Shown: in pieces, positions 9,065-18,179 of the stretch
Position numbering within the stretch: position 1 is the stretch's first letter
Layout of the letters: the number at the start of each line of letters is the position of its first letter
Assembly (NCBI GenBank): GCA_963922565.1
Contig: CAWUIQ010000004.1
Coordinates: 1-64,000 of the forward strand
Length of the DNA: 64,000 nt
Direction of reading: 5' to 3'
Source: JBCBKL01 sp963922565
GTDB lineage: Bacteria > Pseudomonadota > Alphaproteobacteria > Rhodobacterales > Rhodobacteraceae
Position numbers and translations under genes: made by a program
Notes under the pieces: model-generated
What the model saw: only the letters and a program-made list of their open reading frames with translations
What the model was told of the DNA's origin: nothing
Database searches by the model: none

Positions 9065-9736
9065 ATGAACCGTATGATTCCGATTGCCGCAGCCGCCGGT
9101 GCCGTCCTGTTAGGTGGCTGGTACTTTTTGTCATCGACACCGGGGACGACGCCCGCAAACCCGCTGGGTGCCGCGATGGCGCAGGAAAGTGCGGCCGAGA
9201 TTGACACATCGAGTATCGTCGATATGCAACTCGGCAATCCGGATGCGCCGGTCACCGTGATCGAATACGCAAGCTATACCTGCCCCCACTGCGCTACGTT
9301 TCACGAGGACAACTACAAAAAGCTGAAGTCGGAGTTCATCGACACCGGTAAGATCAACTTCGTATATCGCGAGGTCTATTTCGATCGCTACGGCCTCTGG
9401 GCCTCCGCCATCGCGCGTTGCGGCGGGCAGGACAGGTTTTTCGGCATTACCGATCTGATCTATGCAGGTCAGCAGGATTGGACCCGCGCCGGGCAGCCTG
9501 CGGATATCGTCGAAGAACTGCGCAAGATTGGCCGGATTGCGGGGCTCGGCAACGATCAGATCGAAGCGTGTCTTCAGGATGGTGACAAGCTGCGCACCCT
9601 TGTCGCCTGGTACCAGGAAAACGCCAAGGCGGACGGGATCGACAGCACGCCGAGCTTTGTCATCAATGGCCGCAAGTACAGCAACATGCGCTACGATGAG
9701 ATGAAGCAGATCATTGAAGACGCGGCTGGTAGCTAA
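9065..9736 (+). CDS. DsbA-family periplasmic thiol:disulfide oxidoreductase
   Basis: 223 aa. An N-terminal hydrophobic segment (about residues 4-23) acts as signal or anchor, then a thioredoxin fold with the redox motif CPHC (Cys73, Cys76) and the cis-proline loop STPSFVING. CPHC is the DsbA active site, so the protein probably oxidises cysteines in exported proteins. It lies 4 bp after dciA and converges on holA with a 4-bp gap. No dsbB is visible nearby. Confidence 0.9.
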   Translation: MNRMIPIAAAAGAVLLGGWYFLSSTPGTTPANPLGAAMAQESAAEIDTSSIVDMQLGNPDAPVTVIEYASYTCPHCATFHEDNYKKLKSEFIDTGKINFVYREVYFDRYGLWASAIARCGGQDRFFGITDLIYAGQQDWTRAGQPADIVEELRKIGRIAGLGNDQIEACLQDGDKLRTLVAWYQENAKADGIDSTPSFVINGRKYSNMRYDEMKQIIEDAAGS

Positions 9737-9740
9737 CCGC

Positions 9741-10745
9741 TCAGGCCCGGCTGCCCAGCATGGCCAGCCGGATGAAGGCCCGTTCAACCAACGCCATAGC
9801 GGGTGCGTTCTGACCTGCCGACCTGAGCTGAAGGTCAGTGTCGGTCAAGACCGTTAGCGCATCTTCCAGCCGGGCAGGCCCCCACCGACGGGCCTGCGCC
9901 AGCATCCGATCCCGGTGCGGGCCCCAGATTTGCGGTTTTCCCGAGGGATCGGCAGCAGCGCGATGAAGCGTTCGAAAGTGCCGCATTGCGCCGATGCACA
10001 GCGTGACGGCGTTAGCGCCTTGTGATTGCAGGCGCTGCATTACCGGTCCGATCTCTTGCGCCTTGCCGTCAGCAACCACAAGCAGGATGTCGTCGACCGC
10101 TGCTTCGACAGAAGCCGGTGCGCAGGCGGCGATGTCCGCCTCGCCAAGCGGTTCCGGGTCGTTCAGCTTGTAGAGCGCGATTTTTTCGAGCGTTTGCCGG
10201 AAGTCTCCGGGCTCCAATGCCTGTGCCAGATCCGAAAGCGCGCCCATCACATCGCGCGACGCGACTTGAATGCCAGCCGCATTCAGCTCTCGTTCGATTT
10301 CTTCACGGGTCGGTGGATTGTCATAGATCCCGACAGCAAACGCATTCGGATGTGCCTCGAACGCCTTGCGCAGTTTGGACGTTGGTTTCAGCGCGCCGGC
10401 GGTGACAATCAGCTGCGCGTCACCTCCGCTCCATGCCTCGAGGGCCGGAAGAATGTGGGCTGCATGGCTCTCGGTCGCGTCTTCGACAAATGCAACGCGC
10501 GGACCGGGAAAGAATCCGATGGCTTTGAGCGCGTCGATCAACTGAGCGGGATCCTCGCGCAGTTTGCTTGCGGTGATACGGGTCAGACGCATCTCGTCCG
10601 CACCTGCGGGCCCGATCAGTGCCGCAATGACCTCTTGCCGCTTGAGCGCCACGCGCATCGGATCAGAGCCATAGATCAAAAGCCCGGCCTTTTCGGGATC
10701 GGGCTTGGCAAAATAGCCGGCGGCCTGAGTGGTGGAAAGTTTCAT
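9741..10745 (-). CDS. holA: DNA polymerase III delta subunit
   Basis: 334 aa. LLIYGSDPMRVALKRQEVI near the N-terminus and the C-terminal helical collar domain fit HolA, which opens the beta clamp within the clamp-loader complex. The delta subunit lacks a functional Walker A, and none is seen here. Its ATG overlaps the lptE stop (ATGA at 10742-10745). The order leuS-lptE-holA is conserved in alphaproteobacteria and supports the call. Confidence 0.93.
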   Translation of the reverse strand: MKLSTTQAAGYFAKPDPEKAGLLIYGSDPMRVALKRQEVIAALIGPAGADEMRLTRITASKLREDPAQLIDALKAIGFFPGPRVAFVEDATESHAAHILPALEAWSGGDAQLIVTAGALKPTSKLRKAFEAHPNAFAVGIYDNPPTREEIERELNAAGIQVASRDVMGALSDLAQALEPGDFRQTLEKIALYKLNDPEPLGEADIAACAPASVEAAVDDILLVVADGKAQEIGPVMQRLQSQGANAVTLCIGAMRHFRTLHRAAADPSGKPQIWGPHRDRMLAQARRWGPARLEDALTVLTDTDLQLRSAGQNAPAMALVERAFIRLAMLGSRA

Positions 10746-11206
10746 AGATCCGCAGTCAAAAGCCGCGCGATGATCTGATCGGCAAGGATCGTCATCAGGC
10801 GTTCGCGCGCATCCTGCTCTGCTGCCAGCGTGGCGACAAATGTCCCAGTAGCCGAGTAACCGGTGAAACTGCTGACCTGACCGGATGTGACCAGCGCCCC
10901 TGTTTCATCCCGCAACTCAAAATCTGCGGTTCCAATGAGGTTGAAACGCAGCGTGTTGTCGTCTTCGTCGACGCCAAGTCCTTCTTCCAGAATTTCCAGA
11001 CCGAGCCCGAGGCGATAGGCGGGGTCAGCCCCGCGGCCGATACGCTCTTCGATCTGACGAACCAGCAGGAAACCTTCGCGCGTGTTCTGTTCTTCGACCA
11101 GAACCCGATCTTGCAAGATCCCGCCGTTGCCGCCTGCGCCATAGACGGACTGAAAGCCGCAGGCTGACAGGAGAAAGAGGAAGGGGAGAACCCTAAACCA
11201 CAACAT
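10742..11206 (-). CDS. lptE: LPS-assembly lipoprotein LptE
   Basis: 154 aa. Signal peptide with lipobox LSAC (Cys16), then GFQSVYG, typical of LptE. The mature part is about 140 aa of beta-rich sequence. LptE plugs the LptD barrel that inserts lipopolysaccharide in the outer membrane. It overlaps the leuS 3' end by 14 bp and holA by 4 bp, so it is translationally coupled to both. Confidence 0.92.
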   Translation of the reverse strand: MLWFRVLPFLFLLSACGFQSVYGAGGNGGILQDRVLVEEQNTREGFLLVRQIEERIGRGADPAYRLGLGLEILEEGLGVDEDDNTLRFNLIGTADFELRDETGALVTSGQVSSFTGYSATGTFVATLAAEQDARERLMTILADQIIARLLTADL

Positions 11207-13739
11207 TCACGATCCGTCCGGGCACAACGATCACCTTTTTTGGCTGACCCCCGTTCAGGGCCTTTTCGACAGCTTCGTTGGCAAGGGCGATCTTTTCAAC
11301 CTCGGCTTTGTCCAGATCGGCAGGCACGTCGATCTCTGCCCTGCGCTTGCCGTTAATCTGAATGGGCAAGGTTACGGTATCGTCAACGAGCAGGCTTTCA
11401 TCTGCCGTGGGCCAGGTGGCTGCGGCGCAGAGCCCTTCGCCCTTCTGATGGTGCCAGATGTCTTCGGACAGGTGCGGCGTAAACGGTGCCATCAGCTGCG
11501 CAAGCGTCATGATCGCCTCGCGCTGGACCGCCTTCGACGCCTTGGATTTCGACAGCGTCGCGGTGAATCCGTAAAGTTTCGCGATGGCTGCGTTAAAGCC
11601 AAAGCTATCGATGCCCAGGGTCACGTCATGGATGGTTTTGTGCATGGCCTTTTGCAGGTCGGCATCGCCAGCGCCCTCACCATCGGGCATTGCGGCGATG
11701 CGATCGCACAGGTTCCAGACCCGTGCCAAATGCTTGCTTGCCGCTTCGGCCCCCGACGCTGTCCACTCGACGTCGCGCTCGGGTGGTGAGTCGCTCAGCA
11801 CGAACCACCGTGCCGTGTCTGCCCCATATTGCTGGATGATGCTGACCGGGTCGACGACATTCTTCTTTGACTTGGACATCTTGGCAGACGGCACCACCTC
11901 GACCTCTTCGCCCGTGGCGCCCAAACGCGCGCCGCTTTCGTGGATCTCAACATCTTCGGGGAAATGATAGACCGGACGGTCGTTTTCGTCCCGCGTCACA
12001 TAGATCGCATGCGTGACCATGCCCTGGGTGAAGAGAGCGTCGAAGGGCTCGATCGCCGTCTTGGGCATATGCCCGGTGATATGCATCGCCCGGGCGAAGA
12101 AGCGTGAATAGAGCAGGTGGAGGATCGCATGCTCGATCCCGCCGATATACTGGTCGACATTCATCCAGTATTCGACATCTTCCTTGACGGTCGGCGTGTC
12201 CGCTTGCGGTGCCGTAAAGCGGGCGAAGTACCATGACGAATCGACGAAGGTGTCCATCGTGTCCGTTTCTCGCTTGGCGGGCTTGCCGCATGCGGGGCAT
12301 GGCGTGTTGCGCCATGTTGGATGGCGGTCGAGCGGGTTGCCGGGGATGTCAAAGCTCACGTCGTCTGGCAGGCGGACCGGCAAGTTTTCTTTTTTCTCGG
12401 GCACCACGCCGCAATCGTCGCAGTGCACGACCGGGATAGGGCACCCCCAGTAGCGCTGGCGGGAAAGACCCCAGTCGCGGAGACGGTATTTGACGATGCC
12501 TTTGCCGAGGTCGTTCGCCTCGAACCAGTCGATCGTGGCGTCGATGCCGTCCTGGCTGGTGACCTCTGCCACACCGGCAAAGTGATCGATGTAGACGACC
12601 TTTTCCGTTTTAGCAGGCACCAGCGCTTCGGTTCCAACCTCGGTTTCATCGCCGGGCATATGGAACGCGTTGCGCACCTCGAGCCCGTATTTCTGAGCAA
12701 AATCAAGGTCACGCTGGTCATGGGCAGGGCAGCCAAAGACTGCGCCCGTGCCATAATCCATCAAGACGAAATTCCCGACCCACACCGGAAGCTCTTGATC
12801 GGGATAGACCGGGTGTTTGACCCGGATGCCGGTATCAAGGCCCTTCTTCTCGGCCTTTTCCATCGCGGCCTCGGTCGTGTCCATCTTGCGGCTTTCCGCG
12901 ATGAAGTCCGCAAGTTCGGCATTCTCGGCTGCCAGCGCGTGCGACAGCGGATGCTCGGGCGAGATTGCGATGAAGCTCGCGCCGCGCATCGTGTCCGGTC
13001 GGGTCGAATAGCAGATAATAGGATCGCCGCCGTCCGCGCGCTCGAATGGAATCTCGATGCCGCGCGACTTCCCGATCCAGTTTTCCTGCATCAGGCGCAC
13101 CTTGGCAGGCCAGTTGTCGAGCGTCTCAAGCGCCTCGAGCAGTTCCTCGGAGTAATCGCTGATCTTGAAGAACCACTGCGTCAGCTCGCGTCGTTCCACG
13201 TCCGCGCCAGACCGCCAGCCCTTGCCGTCGATCACCTGCTCGTTGGCCAGCACGGTCATGTCGACCGGGTCCCAGTTCACGACGGCATTCTTGCGATAGA
13301 CGAGGCCCGCTTCGAGGAAATCGAGAAAGAGCGATTGCTGCTGGCCATAATATTCGGGATCGCAGGTGGCGAACATCCGCGACCAGTCGATGGCAAAGCC
13401 CAAGGGCTTCATCTGCTCGACCATGGTATCGATGTTGTCGTAGGTCCACGTCTTGGGATGGCCGCCAATCGCCATCGCGGCATTTTCCGCAGGCATGCCG
13501 AAGGCATCAAAGCCCATAGGGTGCAAAACGTTATGCCCTGTCGCCATCTTGTAGCGCGCAATCACGTCGCCCATAGTGTAGTTGCGCACGTGTCCGATAT
13601 GGATGCGGCCCGATGGATACGGGAACATCTCGAGCACATAGTATTTTGGCTTGTCCGCCGTGCGTTTGGCTTTGAACAGCGCGGCGTCGTCCCAGGCCTT
13701 TTGCCAGCGGGCTTCGATTTCAGAGGGCGAATAGGGCAT
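11193..13739 (-). CDS. leuS: Leucyl-tRNA synthetase
   Basis: 848 aa, normal length for bacterial LeuRS. The HIGH motif is HIGHVRNYTMGD near residue 48. The editing (CP1) domain follows, with zinc-type CDDCGVVPEKK and CPACGKP motifs, and AKMSKSKKNVV is the KMSKS loop. It charges tRNA-Leu. It heads the overlapping leuS-lptE-holA operon, with a DUF3576 lipoprotein gene 71 bp upstream on the same strand. Confidence 0.97.
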   Translation of the reverse strand: MPYSPSEIEARWQKAWDDAALFKAKRTADKPKYYVLEMFPYPSGRIHIGHVRNYTMGDVIARYKMATGHNVLHPMGFDAFGMPAENAAMAIGGHPKTWTYDNIDTMVEQMKPLGFAIDWSRMFATCDPEYYGQQQSLFLDFLEAGLVYRKNAVVNWDPVDMTVLANEQVIDGKGWRSGADVERRELTQWFFKISDYSEELLEALETLDNWPAKVRLMQENWIGKSRGIEIPFERADGGDPIICYSTRPDTMRGASFIAISPEHPLSHALAAENAELADFIAESRKMDTTEAAMEKAEKKGLDTGIRVKHPVYPDQELPVWVGNFVLMDYGTGAVFGCPAHDQRDLDFAQKYGLEVRNAFHMPGDETEVGTEALVPAKTEKVVYIDHFAGVAEVTSQDGIDATIDWFEANDLGKGIVKYRLRDWGLSRQRYWGCPIPVVHCDDCGVVPEKKENLPVRLPDDVSFDIPGNPLDRHPTWRNTPCPACGKPAKRETDTMDTFVDSSWYFARFTAPQADTPTVKEDVEYWMNVDQYIGGIEHAILHLLYSRFFARAMHITGHMPKTAIEPFDALFTQGMVTHAIYVTRDENDRPVYHFPEDVEIHESGARLGATGEEVEVVPSAKMSKSKKNVVDPVSIIQQYGADTARWFVLSDSPPERDVEWTASGAEAASKHLARVWNLCDRIAAMPDGEGAGDADLQKAMHKTIHDVTLGIDSFGFNAAIAKLYGFTATLSKSKASKAVQREAIMTLAQLMAPFTPHLSEDIWHHQKGEGLCAAATWPTADESLLVDDTVTLPIQINGKRRAEIDVPADLDKAEVEKIALANEAVEKALNGGQPKKVIVVPGRIVNVVV

Positions 13740-13810
13740 GCGTGGACCTTCAGAATGACAAACGCCGGGCTTTTGACCCGGCGCATCTGATAGAGTGATT
13801 TGTCGGGCGC

Positions 13811-14305
13811 TTAAAGTCTGTTGTCGGCAATGCGCAACTGGCGCGCGCGCGACAGGATCGCATCCTCAACCGCGCGGACCGTAGCGGCGTTTGCGGGGCC
13901 AGAGCGCGTTTGGAGCGCAACGTTCAGAGACCGTGCCTCAAGCGCCGGATCGTCGATCAGGATCGTGGCCCGATAGGCCCGCCCGCCATTTGGCGGCGTC
14001 CCGTACCCGGTTACGATCACACCGGTGAAGGGGTCGACCGACTGGATTGGAAGGAAATCAAGCACTTCGAGCGAAGCTGACCAGATGTATTTGTTCACCG
14101 GCACAATGTTTTCTGTCGGCTGCGGCCTGAACAGGTCCGCCAGCGTGCTTTCCGGAGCCCGTTCATCTTCGCGGCCAACATTGTCGAGTGATCCCTCGGC
14201 CCCGGGCTGACCGGTGTTGCCGATACGGGAAATTGCCCCGCAGCCTGTCATGCCGACAATCAAAAGTAGAAGCAGAGCAATTCGCAGCATTGGTTTCGCG
14301 TGCAT
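13811..14305 (-). CDS. DUF3576 domain lipoprotein
   Basis: 164 aa. A hydrophobic signal (IALLLLLIVGMTGC) with lipobox Cys22 predicts a lipoprotein. The body (NKYIWSASLEVLDFLP, DPFTGVIVTGYG, ARQLRIADNRL) matches the DUF3576 family, small alphaproteobacterial proteins of unknown role commonly found upstream of leuS. Together with lptE this suggests, by context only, an envelope function. Met6 is an alternative start. Confidence 0.85.
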   Translation of the reverse strand: MHAKPMLRIALLLLLIVGMTGCGAISRIGNTGQPGAEGSLDNVGREDERAPESTLADLFRPQPTENIVPVNKYIWSASLEVLDFLPIQSVDPFTGVIVTGYGTPPNGGRAYRATILIDDPALEARSLNVALQTRSGPANAATVRAVEDAILSRARQLRIADNRL

Positions 14306-14460
14306 TGGCGCCGTCCTGTCATAGTCCTAAGCGGTGTAGCGAAGGGCCGGGTCGTGAGCAAGGTCTTGTTTTCCAGCGGTTTGCGAGTCGCTTTCGGGCG
14401 TCAAAACCGGGTGTGTCTTTGCTGCACCATAACGACTTGCAATCTTTTGAATCCCCGCGG

Positions 14461-14490
14461 CGCTCTTGTCTTTGGGCGGATGAAAGAGCG
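14461..14490 (+). promoter_or_regulatory. Hairpin in the porin 5' region
   Basis: CGCTCTT (14461-14467) and AAGAGCG (14484-14490) are perfect inverted arms around a 16-nt loop, about 65 nt before the porin ATG. The surrounding 250-bp interval 14306-14556 has no gene. Function unproven; porin leaders are frequent sRNA targets. Confidence 0.35.
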
Positions 14491-14556
14491 AAAGAGTGTG
14501 CATACCCATGCCAGGTAGTCTGGTCTGGGCAGTGAATGGAACCCGAGGGAAAACTC

Positions 14557-15444
14557 ATGAAGAAAATCCTCTTCGCAACGACGGCGCTGATCGCGACCGC
14601 AAGCGTTGCAGCAGCCGAAGTGAAATTCGGCGGCTATGGCCGTTTTGGCGTCTTCTACGATGACGGCAACGCAGCCCAAGAAACCCGCATCGAAAGCCGC
14701 TTCCGTCTGAACATTGACGCAGTTGTTGAATCGGACGCTGGTGTGACATTCTCGGCTCGCGTTCGTATGCAGGCAGACGACAATGCTGATGGTACAGCAG
14801 GTACAGCTGGCCTGAACGGTGCACGTTTCTCGGCTGAAGCTGGTGGCCTTCGCGTCGACGTAGGCAACATCGCTGGCGCGATCGACAACCTGCCGAACTA
14901 CTACGGCAACGAGCCTGGTCTGACGGCGTTTGTTGGCCAGTACGGTGGTGTTGACTTTGGCTTTGATGGTTACTCGTCGACAGGCGCAGGTCAGAACGGC
15001 GTTTACGCACGTTATGAAACTGGCCCATTTGCGGTCGCCGCTTCGTATTCCGACGACACGACGGATGATGAAGAGTGGGCAATCCACTTCGCCTACACAG
15101 GTGACACGTACGAAGTTGCAATCGGTTACGCCGACAGCGACACCGATGACACCCTGCTGGTTCTGACCGGCTCGGTTGACATCGGCGCCGTGAACCTCAC
15201 AGGCCTGATCGCCGACGAAGAAGTTGGTGGTGTTGACAACATGGCTTACGGTCTGTCCGCAAGCTTTGAAGTTGGCGCAGCGACAGACATCGTCGCATCG
15301 GTCGGCTTTGGCGACGACAACGACTACGAAGCTTACGGCATCGGCTTTGTCCACGACCTTGGCGGCGGCGCATCGATCCGCGGCGGTGTTGGCTCGGACG
15401 ACGACGATACCGAAGCAGACCTGGGTGTTCGCTTCAACTTCTAA
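14557..15444 (+). CDS. Outer-membrane porin (16-strand-type small porin), copy 1
   Basis: 295 aa from MKKILFATTALIATASVAAAE, preferred over an upstream in-frame ATG at 14536 because GAGGGA lies just before it and it begins a clean signal peptide (cut after AAA). The mature chain is rich in Asp, Gly and aromatic beta-strand pairs (FGGYGRFG, RIESRFRLNIDA) and ends in Phe, the Bam recognition signal. Codons look highly optimised. A strong terminator follows at once. A paralogue lies at 16325-17242 with only the yggS gene between. Confidence 0.92.
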   Translation: MKKILFATTALIATASVAAAEVKFGGYGRFGVFYDDGNAAQETRIESRFRLNIDAVVESDAGVTFSARVRMQADDNADGTAGTAGLNGARFSAEAGGLRVDVGNIAGAIDNLPNYYGNEPGLTAFVGQYGGVDFGFDGYSSTGAGQNGVYARYETGPFAVAASYSDDTTDDEEWAIHFAYTGDTYEVAIGYADSDTDDTLLVLTGSVDIGAVNLTGLIADEEVGGVDNMAYGLSASFEVGAATDIVASVGFGDDNDYEAYGIGFVHDLGGGASIRGGVGSDDDDTEADLGVRFNF

Positions 15445-15469
15445 GTTGAACCGAAGATCTTGATGATTT

Positions 15470-15496
15470 GGGGCGGGCCAGTGGCCTGCCCCTTTT
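15470..15496 (+). terminator. Rho-independent terminator of porin copy 1
   Basis: GGGGCGGGCC (15470-15479), loop AGT, GGCCTGCCCC (15483-15492) with one G-U pair, then TTTT. It starts 26 bp after the porin stop and lies upstream of the yggS ATG at 15528. Confidence 0.85.
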
Positions 15497-15527
15497 CATT
15501 TGGCAGACCGCATGGTCTTTGATCCGC

Positions 15528-16184
15528 ATGAGTTTGCAAGATATCCAAGACAGGATTGCCAAGTCCGAAGCTGATGCCGGTCGTCCGGCGGGTTCAGTCA
15601 AGTTAATCGCCGTCAGCAAGGTTCAACCCAACGAGCGGGTCGAGGTGGTTCTGGAACAGGGTCATCGTTGTTTCGGTGAGAACCGGGTGCAGGAAGCGGC
15701 GGGTAAATGGCCCGAGTTCAGAGACCGGTATTCTGACATCGAACTTCACCTGATCGGGCCGCTGCAGACCAACAAAACGCGGCAGGCATTCGGGCTGTTC
15801 GAAGCCATCCATACCGTCGACCGCCCAAAACTGGCCAAGACGATCGCGCGCATTGCGCAAGAGGAAGGGTTCTGCCCTGATCTCTTCATTCAGGTGAACA
15901 CCGGCGAAGAACCGCAGAAGGCTGGCGTGATACCCGCCCAGGCGGATCAGTTCGTAGCAGAATGTCGCAAGCTTGATCTGCCCGTTTCCGGTCTGATGTG
16001 CATACCGCCGATCGACGAAGAACCATCCCTGCACTTTGCGCTGCTCGCCAAGATAGCGGCGCGAAATGGCCTTAAAGGCCTGTCGATGGGGATGAGCAGC
16101 GACTTCGAGCGGGCAATCGCGCTCGGGTCAACACATGTCCGCGTTGGCTCTGCAATTTTCGGCGCACGAATGAGCGGAAACTGA
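15528..16184 (+). CDS. PLP-binding homeostasis protein (YggS/PROSC)
   Basis: 218 aa from MSLQDIQDRI; the longer in-frame N-terminus overlaps the porin terminator and was rejected. LIAVSKVQP holds the PLP-binding Lys (about residue 29). CFGENRVQEA, HLIGPLQTNK and LSMGMSSDFERAI are the other family signatures. The protein buffers pyridoxal phosphate and has no known catalytic reaction. It sits between two porin paralogues, with which it has no obvious functional link. Confidence 0.93.
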   Translation: MSLQDIQDRIAKSEADAGRPAGSVKLIAVSKVQPNERVEVVLEQGHRCFGENRVQEAAGKWPEFRDRYSDIELHLIGPLQTNKTRQAFGLFEAIHTVDRPKLAKTIARIAQEEGFCPDLFIQVNTGEEPQKAGVIPAQADQFVAECRKLDLPVSGLMCIPPIDEEPSLHFALLAKIAARNGLKGLSMGMSSDFERAIALGSTHVRVGSAIFGARMSGN

Positions 16185-16324
16185 CGTAACTGCCCCGACT
16201 TTCGGCGATGTTCCGCCTCGCCAATTTTTGAGGGAAGCAATTCATCTTCACGTTGTGTCGGCCCATCACCATCTCTGCATCGCAGCGTCGGTTTTTGGGC
16301 GCGAGGTAATCGGGAGTTTGGGAC

Positions 16325-17242
16325 GTGAATAAGCTATGGATAGCAGGAATTGCATTCGCCGCTTCAACCACGATGGTTGCTGCCGAGGTAAATTTTAGCG
16401 GATACGGCCGCTTCGGTCTTCAGTATGACGAAGGTGCCGATGAAACCGCTGGCGAAGACGAGGTTCGTCTGGAAAGCCGCTTTCGTCTGAACATCGATGC
16501 CATCGTGGAATCCGATGCGGGCGTTACGTTCGAAGCACGGGTTCGTCTGCAGGCCGACGACAATGCCGATGGCACGGCGGATACAGCCAGCCTAAACGGT
16601 GCGCGGTTCGAAGCCCGGTCTGGTGGGCTCAGGGTTCAGGTCGGCAACATCGCGGGTGTGTTCGACGACGAGTCGACGGTCTTGTTCTTCGGTTATGAAC
16701 CTGGCTTGATTGACGCGATCGGACATTATTCGACCTTCCAGGGTCCGATCGTCGAATATGACAGCACGGGATCAGGCGTAAACGGCGTCAGCGTCCTCTA
16801 CGAAGCCGGCCCGTTCGCCATCATGGCGAATTATAACGACGAAACATCGGATGCTCCCGAGGCCACCGAGGTCGGCGTGGCATATTCCTTCGGGGACTAC
16901 ACCGTCGCCGTCGGCTACGGCACGCAGGATAGTTCGGCGGACGATATAGAATACTACGTTGCCACCTTTGACGGCACGATCGGCGACTTTGACTTCTCTC
17001 TGTTCGTGGGTGACGACGATGTCGGTGACGAGGTCGCCTATGGTGCCTCTGGCCGATACCAGATTGCTGCCGCAACGCAGGTTATCGCTTCAGTCGCAGC
17101 CGGTGGTGGCGATGATCTTGACGAAGCCTTTGGCGTTGGTTTCCGCCATGACCTTGGTGGTGGCGCCTCGTTCCGCGGCATGGTCGGACAGAACGAAGAG
17201 GGTGACGGCATCGCCGACCTTGGCGTTCGGTTCGACTTCTAA
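16325..17242 (+). CDS. Outer-membrane porin, copy 2
   Basis: 305 aa with a GTG start preceded by GGGAG. Signal peptide ends near MVAAE. It is a clear paralogue of copy 1: SGYGRFG, RLESRFRLNIDAIVESDAGVTF, QADDNADGTA and NGARF recur in the same order, and HDLGGGASFRG...LGVRFDF matches the copy 1 C-terminus with its terminal Phe. The middle (loop regions) has diverged. Codon choice is less biased than in copy 1, so expression is probably lower. Confidence 0.92.
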   Translation: MNKLWIAGIAFAASTTMVAAEVNFSGYGRFGLQYDEGADETAGEDEVRLESRFRLNIDAIVESDAGVTFEARVRLQADDNADGTADTASLNGARFEARSGGLRVQVGNIAGVFDDESTVLFFGYEPGLIDAIGHYSTFQGPIVEYDSTGSGVNGVSVLYEAGPFAIMANYNDETSDAPEATEVGVAYSFGDYTVAVGYGTQDSSADDIEYYVATFDGTIGDFDFSLFVGDDDVGDEVAYGASGRYQIAAATQVIASVAAGGGDDLDEAFGVGFRHDLGGGASFRGMVGQNEEGDGIADLGVRFDF

Positions 17243-17260
17243 GCCATCTCCGAAGCGCGC

Positions 17261-17755
17261 TTAACGTACGATAAGCCGCGTTCGATGCTTGATGCGCGCT
17301 GCGATCCATTTCAGATGATCGGGTCGCAGCGCGATGCAGCCCTCGGTCGGGTATCCGGGTCGCCGCCACGAATGGATAAAGATAGCTGACCCTCGGCCCT
17401 TTACCGAATAGGGCCAATTCCAATCGGTCAGCATGATCAGATTATAAAGCGGGTCTGCGCGGCGCAATTTTTCGTGGCTGAACGCGTAAGGGGCTCGGAC
17501 CATGTGGTTATAGTCTTCCGCTGAAGGATCGTCCGACCAGAGATCAAACGGCCGGATCGGTAGCGCCCAGTCCGCTGGCCGTGCCATCCGTTCAGGGCGA
17601 TAGAGCATGCCAACCAGCCTATGCTCACCCACGGGCGTTGCCCCATCCCCTTCGCGCTTTCGGGTTGTCGTGCCGCTTCGCCCAATCGTGCAGGGAAAGA
17701 CGCGCCCCATAAACCGCAAGCCACGGGGCGTCAGTACAAGATCGTGGGGGCTCAT
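17261..17755 (-). CDS. L,D-transpeptidase family (YkuD) protein
   Basis: 164 aa. The catalytic signature HSWRRPGYPTEGCIAL gives His and the nucleophilic Cys (in GCIAL, about residue 145). No clear signal peptide is visible, so export is uncertain. Such enzymes make 3-3 peptidoglycan cross-links or attach lipoproteins; this short form is the YkuD/ErfK domain alone. Its start codon overlaps the stop of the GFA gene (17752-17755), so the two are probably co-transcribed. Confidence 0.85.
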   Translation of the reverse strand: MSPHDLVLTPRGLRFMGRVFPCTIGRSGTTTRKREGDGATPVGEHRLVGMLYRPERMARPADWALPIRPFDLWSDDPSAEDYNHMVRAPYAFSHEKLRRADPLYNLIMLTDWNWPYSVKGRGSAIFIHSWRRPGYPTEGCIALRPDHLKWIAARIKHRTRLIVR

Positions 17756-18159
17756 CTGCGTGGCGGCAATGCGTCAAACGTGGGTTTCCCATCTGGTACC
17801 AGATGGAAGGGCTGCGCGTCCTTCATATAGATCGCAACCGCTGGCCCCCGATAGTCCCCCGCCGGATCGTCGAGCGTGCCGACTTTGACGACAGTGAACC
17901 CCATTTCCCGGATGACGGTCGTCAGATGCGTACCGCATTTGGGACAGAACTGGCGCAAGCGTGGGTTCGGAATATCGTCGCGCTCGAATTCTGCGATCGT
18001 TCCTTTGGTGATCGCAAAGCCATCGGAAGGCACAGTCATGAAATAGTTTGGGCCACCGCCCGAGATATACTGGCACTCCCGACAGTGACATTGGCCCTTC
18101 ATCACAGGTTGGCCGGTTACCTCATAGCGGACGGCACCACAGTAACATCCCCCTTCCAT
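17752..18159 (-). CDS. GFA (glutathione-dependent formaldehyde-activating) family zinc protein
   Basis: 135 aa. Zinc cysteines occur in GGCYCGAVRYE, KGQCHCRECQ and FCPKCGTHL, the exact pattern of the GFA/CENP-V fold. The founding member Gfa was proposed to condense glutathione with formaldehyde, but most family members have no proven activity. It overlaps the transpeptidase gene by 4 bp; ribA starts upstream on the same strand. Confidence 0.88.
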   Translation of the reverse strand: MEGGCYCGAVRYEVTGQPVMKGQCHCRECQYISGGGPNYFMTVPSDGFAITKGTIAEFERDDIPNPRLRQFCPKCGTHLTTVIREMGFTVVKVGTLDDPAGDYRGPAVAIYMKDAQPFHLVPDGKPTFDALPPRR

Positions 18160-18179
18160 CCTTGCCTCCCTCTAGATGA

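Noticed and set aside
12321..13790. Long open frame on the plus strand opposite leuS
   Set aside because: It is the antisense shadow of a well-recognised leucyl-tRNA synthetase, with no family motifs; high GC bias makes such frames common.
14401..15354. Cys/Val-rich minus-strand frame opposite porin copy 1
   Set aside because: Composition reflects the reverse complement of Asp/Gly/Ala/Thr-rich porin codons, not a real protein.
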